From UBA5314 sp035560815 (lineage in GTDB: Bacteria; Bacillota; Syntrophomonadia; Syntrophomonadales; Syntrophomonadaceae): 64,000 nucleotides of DNA. A model generated the notes under the pieces. The model had not been told where the DNA came from. It saw only the letters and a list, made by a program, of their open reading frames with translations, and searched no databases. The translations under genes were made by a program, and so were the position numbers. The DNA is taken from assembly GCA_035560815.1 (NCBI GenBank), contig DATMYR010000055.1, positions 1 through 64,000 on the forward strand, read 5' to 3'. This document shows positions 26,265 through 36,174 of this stretch, one piece after another (position 1 is the stretch's first letter; each line of letters begins with the position of its first letter).

Positions 26265-27617
26265 ATGGAGTACAAACTTGAAAAGATAGAAAACAGCGAG
26301 GCCTACATAGAGATTGAAGTAGATCCGGGCAAGATGGATGAGGCCATGGAAAAGGCCTATCGCAAAGTGGTTAAACAGGTCAGCATACCCGGGTTTCGCA
26401 AAGGCAGAGCTCCCCGCCATCTGCTGGAAGCTCATTACGGCAAAGAAATCCTGCTCAATGAAGCACTGGAATGGGTCGTTCCCGAAGCCTATGCGGAAGT
26501 CCTGGAAAAGATGGACATTGATCCAATTGCTCAACCCGAATTTGAATTTAGAGATCTGGATGAACTGGGTGAGAATGAAAACTTCAAGTTTATAGCCCGT
26601 GTTGCGATAAGACCAGAAGTTACCCTGGGGGAACTGGAAGGACTGGAAGTCAGCATCCCCAAGTTGGAAGTAAGCGATAAGGATGTCGATTGGCGGCTGG
26701 AAGAGATGCGGGCTCGCTATGCCGAATTGGAGGAAAAAGAAGACGGGCTTGCCGAGATGGGAGATACGGTCACCATCGATTTCGAAGGTTTTGTTGACGG
26801 GGAAGCATTTGCCGGTGGAAAAGGAGAAGACTATCTCCTGGAACTGGGGTCCAAATCTTTTATTCCCGGATTCGAAGAACAGCTGGTTGGTCTTAAAAAA
26901 GATGAGGGCAAAGAAATCGCTGTTACTTTCCCGGAGAGCTACCGAGCCACTGAGCTGGCTGGTAAAGATGCCGTTTTTAAAACTTTGATCAAAAGGATAG
27001 AAGGAAAGAAACTGCGTCCCCTGGATGATGATTTTGCCCAGGAGGTTAGTCAGTTTGATAGTCTGGAGGAGCTCCGGAGCGATATTAAGAACAACATGGT
27101 CAAGAACCTGGAAGACCGGCACAAAGAGATGGTGAAGCGGGATATCCTCCAAGCTGCTCTGGAACGCTGCCAAATGGAAGTGCCGGAAGCAGCCATTCGC
27201 GCTCAAACAGGACGTATGATACAGGAATTGGAGCAGTCCATGAACGCGCAGGGCTTGAATTTACAGCAATATTACCAGTACACCAACAGCAATGAGGAAG
27301 AGACGATGCGCCGCATGTGGCCGGAAGCTGAGCGTATGGTACGGATCGATTTCATGCTGGAAAAGTTGGTGGATGAAAAAGGTTTTGCCGTCAGTGATGA
27401 AGAAGTAGATAAAAAAATTGAGGAGATTGCCCTGGAAATGCAGGCCGACCCTCAAGAAGCCCGGAAACTCCTCAAGGATGTTGAGGAAAAAATCGTCTAT
27501 GGCATGAAAGTCGATAAAGCAGTGGATTATTTAGTTGAAAAAGCGATAATAACAGAAAAGGACCTTTCTCACACTGAACCTGAAATTGAACCAGCAAAAA
27601 GTGAAGAAGAGGCATAA
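26265..27617 (+). CDS. tig: Trigger factor
   Basis: Ribosome-bound chaperone and prolyl isomerase; 450 residues, normal length. The ribosome-docking motif GFRKGRAPRHLLE is near residues 44-56. The FKBP-type isomerase domain (about 150-245) includes GDTVTIDFEGFVDGEAFAGG and IPGFEEQLVGLKKDE. The C-terminal helical cradle completes the protein, with an acidic tail. AAGGAGG precedes ATG 26265. It heads tig-clpP-clpX, the usual order in bacteria, with clpP 55 bases downstream. Confidence 0.97.
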   Translation: MEYKLEKIENSEAYIEIEVDPGKMDEAMEKAYRKVVKQVSIPGFRKGRAPRHLLEAHYGKEILLNEALEWVVPEAYAEVLEKMDIDPIAQPEFEFRDLDELGENENFKFIARVAIRPEVTLGELEGLEVSIPKLEVSDKDVDWRLEEMRARYAELEEKEDGLAEMGDTVTIDFEGFVDGEAFAGGKGEDYLLELGSKSFIPGFEEQLVGLKKDEGKEIAVTFPESYRATELAGKDAVFKTLIKRIEGKKLRPLDDDFAQEVSQFDSLEELRSDIKNNMVKNLEDRHKEMVKRDILQAALERCQMEVPEAAIRAQTGRMIQELEQSMNAQGLNLQQYYQYTNSNEEETMRRMWPEAERMVRIDFMLEKLVDEKGFAVSDEEVDKKIEEIALEMQADPQEARKLLKDVEEKIVYGMKVDKAVDYLVEKAIITEKDLSHTEPEIEPAKSEEEA

Positions 27618-27672
27618 AGTAGAATGTAAAAGAAACCCGGTCATAGATTTTGATATAAAGGAGTGAAACAGG

Positions 27673-28266
27673 ATGTCATTTTTAGTGCCTATGGTCGTAG
27701 AACAAACTAACCGCGGAGAGCGTGCCTATGATATATACTCCCGGTTGTTGAAAGATAGAATAGTATTTCTGGGAAGTGCCGTTGATGACAACGTGGCGAA
27801 TCTGATTATTGCACAGTTGTTGTTTTTAGAGGCTGAAGACCCTGATAAGGATATATCATTATATATAAACAGTCCGGGAGGCTCCATAACCTCAGGGCTG
27901 GCTATCTATGATACTATGCAGCACATTCTTCCCGATGTATCCACCATTTGTGTAGGTATGGCAGCCAGTATGGGAGCTTTCTTACTGGCTGCCGGGCAAA
28001 AGGGCAAACGCTTTGCCACACCCAATGCCGAAGTCATGATTCATCAGCCCTGGGGCGGAACGCAAGGGCAGGCTACCGACATAGAGATCCGAGCCCGCCA
28101 GATCATTAAACAGAAAGAAGAGTTAAACCGCATCCTGGCTGAAAGAACCGGTCAAAAATTGGAGAAACTACAATCAGACGTAGAAAGAGACTACTTTATG
28201 TCCGCCAAAGAGGCCAAGGAATACGGGTTAATCGATGAAGTAATGCCGGTTAAGCGGAAAAGGTAG
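27673..28266 (+). CDS. clpP: ATP-dependent Clp protease proteolytic subunit ClpP
   Basis: Barrel-shaped serine peptidase that degrades proteins fed by ClpX or another Clp ATPase. The 197-residue protein shows Ser99 (GMAASMG), His124 (MIHQPWGG) and Asp173 in the expected triad, and SPGGSITSG, the oxyanion loop. It starts ATG 27673 after AAAGGAGTG and is followed 23 bases later by clpX, so the two are co-transcribed. Confidence 0.98.
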   Translation: MSFLVPMVVEQTNRGERAYDIYSRLLKDRIVFLGSAVDDNVANLIIAQLLFLEAEDPDKDISLYINSPGGSITSGLAIYDTMQHILPDVSTICVGMAASMGAFLLAAGQKGKRFATPNAEVMIHQPWGGTQGQATDIEIRARQIIKQKEELNRILAERTGQKLEKLQSDVERDYFMSAKEAKEYGLIDEVMPVKRKR

Positions 28267-28289
28267 CTAGGGGAAAAAGAGGTGAACTA

Positions 28290-29540
28290 ATGCACAAATA
28301 CGGGGATGAAAAAGGACAATTAAAATGTTCGTTCTGCGGAAAAACCCAGGATCAGGTCAAGAAGCTGGTAGCGGGACCGGGTGTGTATATCTGCGACGAA
28401 TGCATCGAACTATGCAATGAAATCATTGAAGAAGAACTTGCCGATGATTTTGGTTTTGAATTGGGCGACATTCCCAAACCCAGGGAGATTAAAGACATCC
28501 TGGACGATTATGTGATCGGCCAGGAAAGAGCTAAACAATCCCTGGCGGTTGCTGTGTACAATCATTATAAGCGCATTAACCTGGGAATGAAATTGGATGA
28601 TGTGGAATTGCAAAAGAGTAATATCATGATGCTGGGACCTACAGGCAGTGGGAAAACTCTTTTAGCCCAAACCCTGGCCCGAATTTTGAATGTTCCTTTT
28701 GCCATTGCTGATGCCACCTCCCTGACTGAAGCCGGGTATGTGGGTGAGGACGTTGAAAACATCCTCCTCAAATTGATCCAGGCGGCTGACTATGATATCG
28801 AGAAGGCTGAAAAGGGAATCGTTTATATCGACGAGATTGACAAGATCGCGAGGAAAACAGATAATCCCAGCATTACCCGGGATGTTTCCGGGGAAGGGGT
28901 GCAGCAGGCGTTGTTGAAAATCCTGGAAGGGACGGTAGCCAGTGTACCTCCACAGGGAGGCCGCAAGCATCCGCACCAGGAGTTTATACAGATTGATACC
29001 AGCAATATTCTGTTTATCTGCGGAGGGGCCTTTGAAGGGATCGATAAGATCATTCAAAACCGCGTCGGTCAGAAGGTTATGGGTTTTGGGGCGGAAATTA
29101 AAAGCCGCCAGGAAAAGAAGATTGGTGAAATCCTCAATCTAATCCTGCCCGAGGATCTATTGCGTTACGGATTGATCCCGGAATTCGTTGGCCGGGTGCC
29201 CATAATTGTTACTCTGGACGCCCTGGACGCCGAAGCGCTGGTGCGCATACTCACCGAACCGAAGAATGCTTTGATGAAACAATATAAGAAACTTTTCGAG
29301 CTGGATGGGGTGGATCTGGAATTCAAAGATGATGCTTTTCAGTCCATATCCGACGAGGCTTTGCGCCGCAACACCGGAGCCCGTGGTCTCCGAGCCATCC
29401 TGGAAGACATAATGCTGGAAGTCATGTACGAAATTCCATCGCGTGTTGATGTCACCAAGGTGGTAATTACCAAGGATGTTGTACTGAAACGGGAAAGCCC
29501 GCTCCTGGTTACCGTTGATGCCAAGAGAAAGGTAAATTAG
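28290..29540 (+). CDS. clpX: ATP-dependent unfoldase ClpX
   Basis: AAA+ ring that unfolds substrates into ClpP. The zinc-binding domain has Cys13, Cys16, Cys35 and Cys38. The ATPase has GPTGSGKT, IDEIDKI and the ring-pore motif (GYVGED). The ClpP-docking loop reads IGF-like as VMGFGAEI. It is 416 residues, full length. A strong hairpin terminator follows, closing the tig-clpP-clpX unit. Confidence 0.98.
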   Translation: MHKYGDEKGQLKCSFCGKTQDQVKKLVAGPGVYICDECIELCNEIIEEELADDFGFELGDIPKPREIKDILDDYVIGQERAKQSLAVAVYNHYKRINLGMKLDDVELQKSNIMMLGPTGSGKTLLAQTLARILNVPFAIADATSLTEAGYVGEDVENILLKLIQAADYDIEKAEKGIVYIDEIDKIARKTDNPSITRDVSGEGVQQALLKILEGTVASVPPQGGRKHPHQEFIQIDTSNILFICGGAFEGIDKIIQNRVGQKVMGFGAEIKSRQEKKIGEILNLILPEDLLRYGLIPEFVGRVPIIVTLDALDAEALVRILTEPKNALMKQYKKLFELDGVDLEFKDDAFQSISDEALRRNTGARGLRAILEDIMLEVMYEIPSRVDVTKVVITKDVVLKRESPLLVTVDAKRKVN

Positions 29541-29562
29541 TCACTTCAAGGAATTGAGGAAA

Positions 29563-29587
29563 AGGCAGCGAAAGCTGCCTTTTTTTA
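29563..29587 (+). terminator. Terminator after clpX
   Basis: AGGCAGC (29563-29569) and GCTGCCT (29574-29580) enclose a GAAA tetraloop and are followed by seven T. Confidence 0.9.
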
Positions 29588-29662
29588 CTTCCTGTAATGC
29601 CTTATTCCTGAACGCCACCTCGGGAATAATAAGAAAAATTGGCGGGAAGGAAGGGTGGCATC

Positions 29663-31321
29663 TTGAACGAAGTTTTTCTCCGCTACGGCGGTATTATTTA
29701 CTTGATTCAGTTCTTTTTCGCGGTGGTCATAGGAGTGTATTTCTGGACGCTGCTGAAGAGTCAACAAAGTAAGAAAAATGTGGTAATCAAGGAATCGGAA
29801 AAGGAAACTATGCGTCTCAAACGAATGCGTATAACCTGCCTGACCGAACCTCTGTCCAGCCTGACCAGGCCAGCCTCCCTGGATGATGTAATCGGTCAGG
29901 AGGAAGCCATTGACATTCTCCGATCGGCTCTCTGTGGATCAAATCCCCAGCATGTTATCATTTATGGTCCTCCAGGTGTTGGAAAGACGGCTGCTGCTCG
30001 TCTGGTCCTGCAGGAAGGTCGGGACAACCTACTATCCCCCTTCAGTAACAATGCCAAATTTGTCGAGGTCGATGCTACCATTACCCGCTTCGATGAACGG
30101 AATATTGCCGATCCTTTAATAGGCTCAGTTCATGATCCCATCTATCAAGGGGCGGGAGCCATGGGTCAGGCTGGGATTCCTCAGCCAAAACCGGGAGCCT
30201 GCACCAAAGCGCACGGAGGTATTCTTTTCATTGATGAAATCGGAGAACTGCACCCGTTGCAGATGAATAAATTGCTAAAGGTCCTGGAAGATCGCAAGGT
30301 AATGCTGGAAAGCGCCTATTACAGTGAAAGCGACCGTAACATTCCAGCGCATATTCACGATATCTTTACCAACGGACTTCCAGCTGACTTTCGGCTGGTA
30401 GGAGCCACCACCCGCAGCCCGGATGACATTCCCCCGGCCCTGCGATCGCGGTGTATGGAGGTGTTTTTCAAACCGTTGGATAAAGATGATATTGAAATCA
30501 TCACCCGCAATGCAGCCGCGAAAATTTCCTTTTCCTTGGATCAGGATGCTTTGCTTGAAATTAGTCGTCACGCCAGTAACGGTCGGGAAGCGGTTAACAT
30601 TGTACAGCTGGCCGCTGGTATGTCGCAAATGGAGCAGGGCAACTGCATCTTTTTAAGCCATGTAGAAAAAGTATTAAACAATGGCCGATTCTCACCGCGT
30701 CCTGAAGTAAAACCCAAGTCCAGTCCCTCAGTGGGCAGCGTAAACGGCCTGGCTGTATACGGAGCCAATCAAGGGACGCTTTTGGATGTGGAGGCTAACA
30801 GTATCAAGGTGGATATCGGCACCGGTCGCTGGACCATAACCGGGGTGGTTGAAGAGGAACAGATCGGGAGTGGCGATCGCCGCATCACTAGAAAAAGCAT
30901 GGCCAAAGGTGCTCTGGAGACTGTCTTCACGGTGCTGCGATCTCGTTATGGCATCAATCTCTATAACTATGATATTCACATTAACTTTCCGGGTGGCATA
31001 CCGGTTGACGGACCATCGGCCGGTGTAAGCATGGCAACTGCTATTTATTCCAGCATCACCGGCCAACCGGTGGATAATCTGCTGGCTATGACCGGTGAAC
31101 TTTCGGTTCATGGCGCCGTAAAACCGGTGGGCGGGGTAATCAGTAAAGTGGAGGCGGCCCGTAAGGCTGGTGTGAAAAAAGTTTTAATCCCGGCCGAAAA
31201 CTGGTTAAAAATCCTGGAAAGCTTCCCGGAGATTCAGGTGATTCGTGTGAAGGATATCGATGAAGTACTCTTTCATGCTATGGGTAATCAAACGATGGAA
31301 TCCGAGGCTAAAGCCATGTAA
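29663..31321 (+). CDS. lonB: Membrane-anchored ATP-dependent protease LonB
   Basis: A Lon-family protease typical of spore-forming Firmicutes. TTG 29663 after AGGGTGG gives 552 residues. A membrane helix (IIYLIQFFFAVVIGVYFW) is followed by an AAA+ domain with GPPGVGKTAAARL and ILFIDEIGELH, and by the C-terminal protease domain with DGPSAG carrying the catalytic Ser and ISKVEAARKAGVKKVLIP carrying the Lys partner. In Bacillus LonB acts in the forespore. It lies directly before lon, as in Bacillus. Confidence 0.95.
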   Translation: MNEVFLRYGGIIYLIQFFFAVVIGVYFWTLLKSQQSKKNVVIKESEKETMRLKRMRITCLTEPLSSLTRPASLDDVIGQEEAIDILRSALCGSNPQHVIIYGPPGVGKTAAARLVLQEGRDNLLSPFSNNAKFVEVDATITRFDERNIADPLIGSVHDPIYQGAGAMGQAGIPQPKPGACTKAHGGILFIDEIGELHPLQMNKLLKVLEDRKVMLESAYYSESDRNIPAHIHDIFTNGLPADFRLVGATTRSPDDIPPALRSRCMEVFFKPLDKDDIEIITRNAAAKISFSLDQDALLEISRHASNGREAVNIVQLAAGMSQMEQGNCIFLSHVEKVLNNGRFSPRPEVKPKSSPSVGSVNGLAVYGANQGTLLDVEANSIKVDIGTGRWTITGVVEEEQIGSGDRRITRKSMAKGALETVFTVLRSRYGINLYNYDIHINFPGGIPVDGPSAGVSMATAIYSSITGQPVDNLLAMTGELSVHGAVKPVGGVISKVEAARKAGVKKVLIPAENWLKILESFPEIQVIRVKDIDEVLFHAMGNQTMESEAKAM

Positions 31322-31423
31322 CGATCCTCTCGGGGTGGCGGGTTTATTTTTTCCTGCCGGCAGTGCGCTGTTGCGCCCGAAAAACACATATAGTAGAATA
31401 AATGTGCCTGGGAGGTGTTTTTT

Positions 31424-33751
31424 TTGCAGGATGATAAGGAATTCCGTGAAATCCCCATGCTCCCATTGAGAGGAGTATTGGTCTTTCCATATACCGTAAT
31501 ACATCTGGATGTGGGACGGAAGAAATCTATTACGGCTATCGAGGAAGCCATGCTGGACACCAAGGAAATATTCCTGGCTACCCAGAAAGAGGCTCAAACC
31601 GATGATCCGGAAGAGGAAGAAATCTTTACCGTGGGTACCGTAGCCGAGATCCGTCAGGTATTGAAAATGCCAGGTGGAACCATGCGGGTGCTGGTCGAAG
31701 GTCTGTTCCGAGCCGAGGTGCAAAACTACCTAACTCACGATCCCTATATCAAAGTGGAAGTCGAAATCTTCCGGGAGAGGGCCGATATGAAAACGGCTGA
31801 GGTGGAGGCCTTAATGCGTACGCTAATCTCTCAGTTCGAACAGTATGTGCGTATCAGTAAAAAGATCCCACCGGAGACCGTGGTATCGGTCGTGGCTATC
31901 GAAGAACCCGGGAGGCTGGCTGATGTGATTGCTTCTCATTTGAACTTGCGGATTAATGAAAAGCAGCACATTCTGGAGTTAGAGGAGATTGCTGCACGCC
32001 TCAACTACCTTTGCGAGCTTCTGGTTAAAGAGATGGAAGTTCTGGAATTGGAAAGAAAAATTAATATCCGGGTTCGCAAACAGATGGAAAAAACTCAAAA
32101 GGAATATTACCTTCGAGAACAGATGAAAGCCATTCAAAAGGAACTGGGTGACAAGGACGAACGAGCCAGTGAGATAGAGGAACTGCGGGAAAAAATCGAC
32201 CAGACTCATTTACCCAAGGAGGCTCTTGAAAAAGCCTACAAGGAGCTGGACCGGTTGGAGAAAATGCCCCCGATGGTGGCGGAAGCCGTGGTGGTGCGCA
32301 ACTATCTGGACTGGCTCTTATCTCTGCCCTGGGGTGTGGAGACCCGGGACCGCCTAGATCTTAAAATGGCGGAAAAAATCCTGGATGAGGACCATTATGG
32401 ATTGGAGAAGCCCAAAGAACGAATCCTGGAATACCTGGCCATCCGCAAGCTGGCCAAGAAAATGAAAGGCCCTATCCTGTGCCTGATCGGCCCCCCCGGA
32501 GTAGGCAAAACCTCTCTGGGGAAATCAGTGGCCAGAGCCCTGGGGCGTAAATTTGTGCGCATGTCTTTGGGTGGGATCCGGGATGAAGCGGAGATTCGGG
32601 GTCATCGCCGCACCTACGTGGGATCCATGCCCGGCCGGGTCTTGCAGAGCATCAAACAAGCCGGTTCTCGCAACCCCGTGTTTTTGCTGGATGAGATTGA
32701 TAAGATGACCATGGATTTCCGGGGCGATCCGGCTTCGGCCTTGTTGGAGGTTTTGGATCCAGAACAGAATTATACATTTAGTGATCATTATCTAGAGCTG
32801 CCCTTTGATTTATCAAAAGTCCTTTTCATTACTACAGCCAACTCCCCGTATACGATCCCGCGGCCTTTGCTGGATCGTATGGAAATTATTGAGTTGAGCG
32901 GCTACACGGAAGAAGATAAAGTCCATATTGCCCAGGGTTATCTGGTTCCCAAGCAAATCAAAGAACATGGATTGAACAACCAGCATATAAGCTTCTCAGA
33001 AGGGGCTATCAGGCGGATGATCAGGGAATACACCCGGGAAGCCGGAGTAAGAAATTTGGAACGCCAGGTTGCTTCCATATGCCGTAAGGTTGCGCGTAAG
33101 GTAGTTGAAGATTCTCATACCTCGATGAATGTGACCGCCAACAGTATACCCCGTTATCTCGGTATTCAGCGTTATCGTTACGGGGTTGCGGAAACGGAAA
33201 AACAAGTCGGTGTGGCCACCGGTCTGGCCTGGACGGAAAGTGGGGGTGACATTCTCTCCATTGAAGTGGCTTTACTGAAGGGCAAGGGCAGGTTGACCCT
33301 GACCGGTAAATTGGGAGATGTCATGAAAGAATCAGCTCAAGCAGCGTTGACTTATGTGCGGTCTCGGGCCGAGGAGTTGAATATTAATCCTGAAATGCTG
33401 CAGAGTTATGATGTGCACCTGCATGTTCCCGAGGGGGCCATCCCCAAAGATGGTCCTTCAGCCGGGATTACCATTGCCACTGCGCTTGCCTCAGCCATGT
33501 CCGGGCGGGCAGTGCGTAACGATGTGGCTATGACCGGTGAAATAACCCTGCGGGGCAGAGTGCTGCCTATCGGCGGTCTGAAAGAGAAAGCTCTAGCTGC
33601 CCACCGGGCGGGGATAAAAACGATTATTATACCTCTTGATAATAAAAAGGATCTGGCAGATATTCCGGCTCCGGTACGAAGGCAAATCAACTTTGTTCCC
33701 GTAAGCCATATGGATGAAGTATTGCAGGAGACCCTGAGTCCCTTGTCCTGA
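31424..33751 (+). CDS. lon: ATP-dependent protease La (LonA)
   Basis: Soluble hexameric AAA+ serine protease for damaged and regulatory proteins. TTG 31424 lies 7 bases after GGAGGTG, giving 775 residues. An N-terminal LAN domain (about 10-200), a coiled-coil linker, the Walker A GPPGVGKTS, and a protease domain with Ser679 in DGPSAG and Lys about 43 residues later complete the enzyme, in line with Bacillus LonA (Ser677). The end is followed by a nested palindromic element and engB. Confidence 0.97.
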   Translation: MQDDKEFREIPMLPLRGVLVFPYTVIHLDVGRKKSITAIEEAMLDTKEIFLATQKEAQTDDPEEEEIFTVGTVAEIRQVLKMPGGTMRVLVEGLFRAEVQNYLTHDPYIKVEVEIFRERADMKTAEVEALMRTLISQFEQYVRISKKIPPETVVSVVAIEEPGRLADVIASHLNLRINEKQHILELEEIAARLNYLCELLVKEMEVLELERKINIRVRKQMEKTQKEYYLREQMKAIQKELGDKDERASEIEELREKIDQTHLPKEALEKAYKELDRLEKMPPMVAEAVVVRNYLDWLLSLPWGVETRDRLDLKMAEKILDEDHYGLEKPKERILEYLAIRKLAKKMKGPILCLIGPPGVGKTSLGKSVARALGRKFVRMSLGGIRDEAEIRGHRRTYVGSMPGRVLQSIKQAGSRNPVFLLDEIDKMTMDFRGDPASALLEVLDPEQNYTFSDHYLELPFDLSKVLFITTANSPYTIPRPLLDRMEIIELSGYTEEDKVHIAQGYLVPKQIKEHGLNNQHISFSEGAIRRMIREYTREAGVRNLERQVASICRKVARKVVEDSHTSMNVTANSIPRYLGIQRYRYGVAETEKQVGVATGLAWTESGGDILSIEVALLKGKGRLTLTGKLGDVMKESAQAALTYVRSRAEELNINPEMLQSYDVHLHVPEGAIPKDGPSAGITIATALASAMSGRAVRNDVAMTGEITLRGRVLPIGGLKEKALAAHRAGIKTIIIPLDNKKDLADIPAPVRRQINFVPVSHMDEVLQETLSPLS

Positions 33752-33763
33752 GCTGAGTGAATA

Positions 33764-33845
33764 GGGGGACGGTTCACTTGTTCGCCTCCGAAATGGCTGA
33801 ACGAAAGCCAGGGGTTAAGCGGAGGTGAAATAAGAAAACCGTCTC
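33764..33845. repeat. Nested palindromic element between lon and engB
   Basis: Outer arms GACGGTT (33768-33774) and AACCGTC (33837-33843), middle arms CGCCTCCG (33783-33790) and CGGAGGTG (33820-33827, one wobble), and an inner hairpin TGGCT/AGCCA (33794-33798, 33806-33810) fold into one long structure. It begins GGGGGACGG like the palindromes at 34481 and 57217. It spans most of the gap before engB, so it would form in a read-through mRNA. Confidence 0.65.
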
Positions 33846-33868
33846 TTTGATTTTTAGGAGAAGACGAG

Positions 33869-34480
33869 ATGATTATTAAACAAGCCGAATACAGCGGTAC
33901 ATATGTCAATCTGGAATCTCTGCCTGTAGACCAGAAACTGGAAGTTGCACTGGTAGGGCGGTCCAATGTCGGCAAATCATCGTTGATCAATAAGCTGGTT
34001 AACCGCCGGGGACTGGCCAAATCAAGTTCAACTCCGGGTAAAACCAGAACCATCAACTATTATCAAATCAACCAATCGTGGTATATGGTGGATTTGCCCG
34101 GTTATGGATATGCCCGTGTATCAAAAAAAGAAAAAGACCGCTGGGGGCAGATGGTGGACCGTTATTTAGAGCAGCGGGGGCAGCTGCGCGGTGTGCTGAT
34201 GCTCCTTGATATCCGCCATGAGCCCAATCGCAATGATGTGATTATGAAAGAATGGCTGGAACATAAAGAGATTCCTTTTTTGCTTGTAGCTACAAAAGCG
34301 GATAAGATTTCTAGGGGCGCACGTTCCAAACAGTTGGCTTTAATCCGCCGTACCCTGGATCTGAAGGAACAGGATATTCCGGTTTGCTTCTCCGCCCAGA
34401 CCGGTGAAGGAGTGGAGGAACTAAAACAGATGCTGCAAGAACTCCTGGATAGTGAGGAGCAAATTAAGGAAGATTCTTAA
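33869..34480 (+). CDS. engB: Ribosome biogenesis GTPase EngB (YsxC/YihA)
   Basis: Small essential GTPase acting in large-subunit assembly. The 203-residue protein has G1 GRSNVGKSS, G2 in the TPGKT loop, G3 DLPGYGYA, G4 TKADK and G5 in FSAQTG. It follows lon by 117 bases, a common neighbour order. The ribosome site AGGAGAAGACGAG precedes ATG 33869. A long perfect palindrome begins one base after its stop. Confidence 0.97.
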   Translation: MIIKQAEYSGTYVNLESLPVDQKLEVALVGRSNVGKSSLINKLVNRRGLAKSSSTPGKTRTINYYQINQSWYMVDLPGYGYARVSKKEKDRWGQMVDRYLEQRGQLRGVLMLLDIRHEPNRNDVIMKEWLEHKEIPFLLVATKADKISRGARSKQLALIRRTLDLKEQDIPVCFSAQTGEGVEELKQMLQELLDSEEQIKEDS

Positions 34481-34544
34481 GCGTGGAAGGGGACGGTCCT
34501 TCTCCACACCTTTTGGTGTGGAGAAGGACCGTCCCCTTCCACGC
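34481..34544. repeat. Perfect palindrome with 30-base arms
   Basis: Bases 34481-34510 are the exact reverse complement of 34515-34544, with loop TTTT; the arms contain GGGGACGGTCC and the secondary word CTCCACACC. It fills the gap between convergent engB and the SEC-C gene. There is no long T tract on either side, so it is either a strong non-canonical bidirectional terminator or a copy of a dispersed palindromic element. Confidence 0.95.
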
Positions 34545-34549
34545 TCTGG

Positions 34550-35794
34550 CTACTGGCTAATTCGCTCCTGCATATATTCGATCAGAAGTTGGCCTTCAGG
34601 GCTGGCATCCGCAGCCTGAAAGGATTCCAGCATTGCCTGTAAGTACGTCCGACCGCCATCTTGGGACAGCACTTGAGCCGGGGTCTGTCCATCCAATTCC
34701 TCATGGGGTGTCTCCAGCCATTGTTCGCTTTCACGGTCTTTCACCATTAAAAACCAATAGGAAAAGGCATCTGTTTGCGGGGGTTGATCAAGGAGGCGGT
34801 TATTGATTACCTGGGACTGAATTTCGGGAACAGAAGAACCCAGCAGATCTCTTACAAAGGTAATATCTTTTAATACCTGGGCACTCCATACCAACTGCTC
34901 TTCTCCCAGGGCGATTCTCACATAGCCCTGGGTTTCGCCAGGCAGCTGAAACCAATCATGACCAGCTGTATGATGCAGCCACTGTGCCTTTTGTTCCAGG
35001 AAACTTTTCAAAGCAGTTTTTTGCTGATCATCAACTTCAGCTGTTTCCATATGATCAAAGAGCAACGGTTTTTCCGTCAGGACATGATCAAACAGTCCAT
35101 AGACCATCTCTTGATGGGCTGATAAAAATTCCTTTTCCTCCTGCCCCCAGAGAACAGCCAGAAAATCAAGGTGCTCCTGTAAGAAGGACGCGGCCCACGG
35201 TTTTCTTTGTACAAGCTGCACCATGCCTGAAAAGAGCTGGTGCTTCTCCAGGGTCACCAGGCGGCCCATTAAGAGGGGATGATCTTGCTCCAGCTCAGCA
35301 TCCCAGGGTTCTTTAAGCAGCACGGAGACCGGTTTTCTTAAGAATATGTCCCGAAGTTCCAGGACATTATCTTGAGAGCTTAGTACTTCATAAATAGAGA
35401 TATAAGAATTGTTTAGAGCCGCAAGGCAGTTTCTTAAAGCCGGCTCCATGAATTCCCCGTGCTCTTCCAGGTACTCTCGGCCCAGGCTTAAAGAGCCGGC
35501 CAATGGGTACGCAAACCACAACCATTCGCTGAAAAGGGATTCATTTTCCGGGGCCAGGACCGCCTGAGTGGCAAAATGCTGAAATCGCTCCTGCAAATCC
35601 CGGCGCAGCTTGCGAATACGGCTGCCATAATGCTGGTCCAGGCGGAGTTTCACAGCAGCCAGCAGTTGGCTGTAGCGGCTAAAGGGATCTGAAGATATAT
35701 CCAGCAAATCACTAATGGCGCCGCAGCACTTTTTATATTTCTTGCCGCTTCCGCAGGGGCAGGGATCGTTTCTGCCTACTTTTAGGCCGCCCAT
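34550..35794 (-). CDS. SEC-C motif protein of unknown function
   Basis: A 414-residue soluble protein. The N terminus carries the SEC-C zinc motif: Cys12-x-Cys14-x8-Cys23-Cys24 in [13 protein letters not shown], as in the SecA tail, where it binds zinc and SecB or ribosomes. The rest is helical, rich in Leu, Glu and Gln, with repeated patterns similar to plant-type or phage-linked SEC-C proteins but no domain I can name. ATG 35794 follows GGGAGGT. It is transcribed toward engB and ends just outside the palindrome. Confidence 0.85.
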
Positions 35795-36174
35795 AACCTG
35801 ACCTCCCTAATATTTTACTATTATCCCATGACAGAGAATAACTTTCCTAAAAAAGGGCTAAATAACCGTTATGTTTGAATTGTTTAATAGATTAACATAT
35901 GCAGATTAGCACTACAAGCAGACTTCCTCCTTGATTTTTCAGTAAATATTCAGGGATAAAGTGCTGCAAAGCTTGTATAATTATCATAGACCACATTGTG
36001 GGTTGAGTCCTTGTTTGTCCCAAAGGCTAAAGAAAATGAAAGTTGTGGTAACAACAACCGTATCATTATATTAGGGTAAAGATTAGGGAGGTGGGTGTTT
36101 CATAAAATTTACCCATACCTGATTTAATATAATATCAGAAAATAAAAAATGATTTTTTGATTGGAGGGAAAAGA
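35795..36174. other. Divergent intergenic region
   Basis: About 380 AT-rich bases between two divergent genes. TATAAT-like boxes occur near 35978 and 36128, but I cannot pair either with a good -35 box. GGGTAAA (36074-36080) and TTTACCC (36108-36114) are inverted across 27 bases. A GGGAGGTGGGTG site could start a 10-codon frame. No known riboswitch pattern was seen. Confidence 0.4.
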
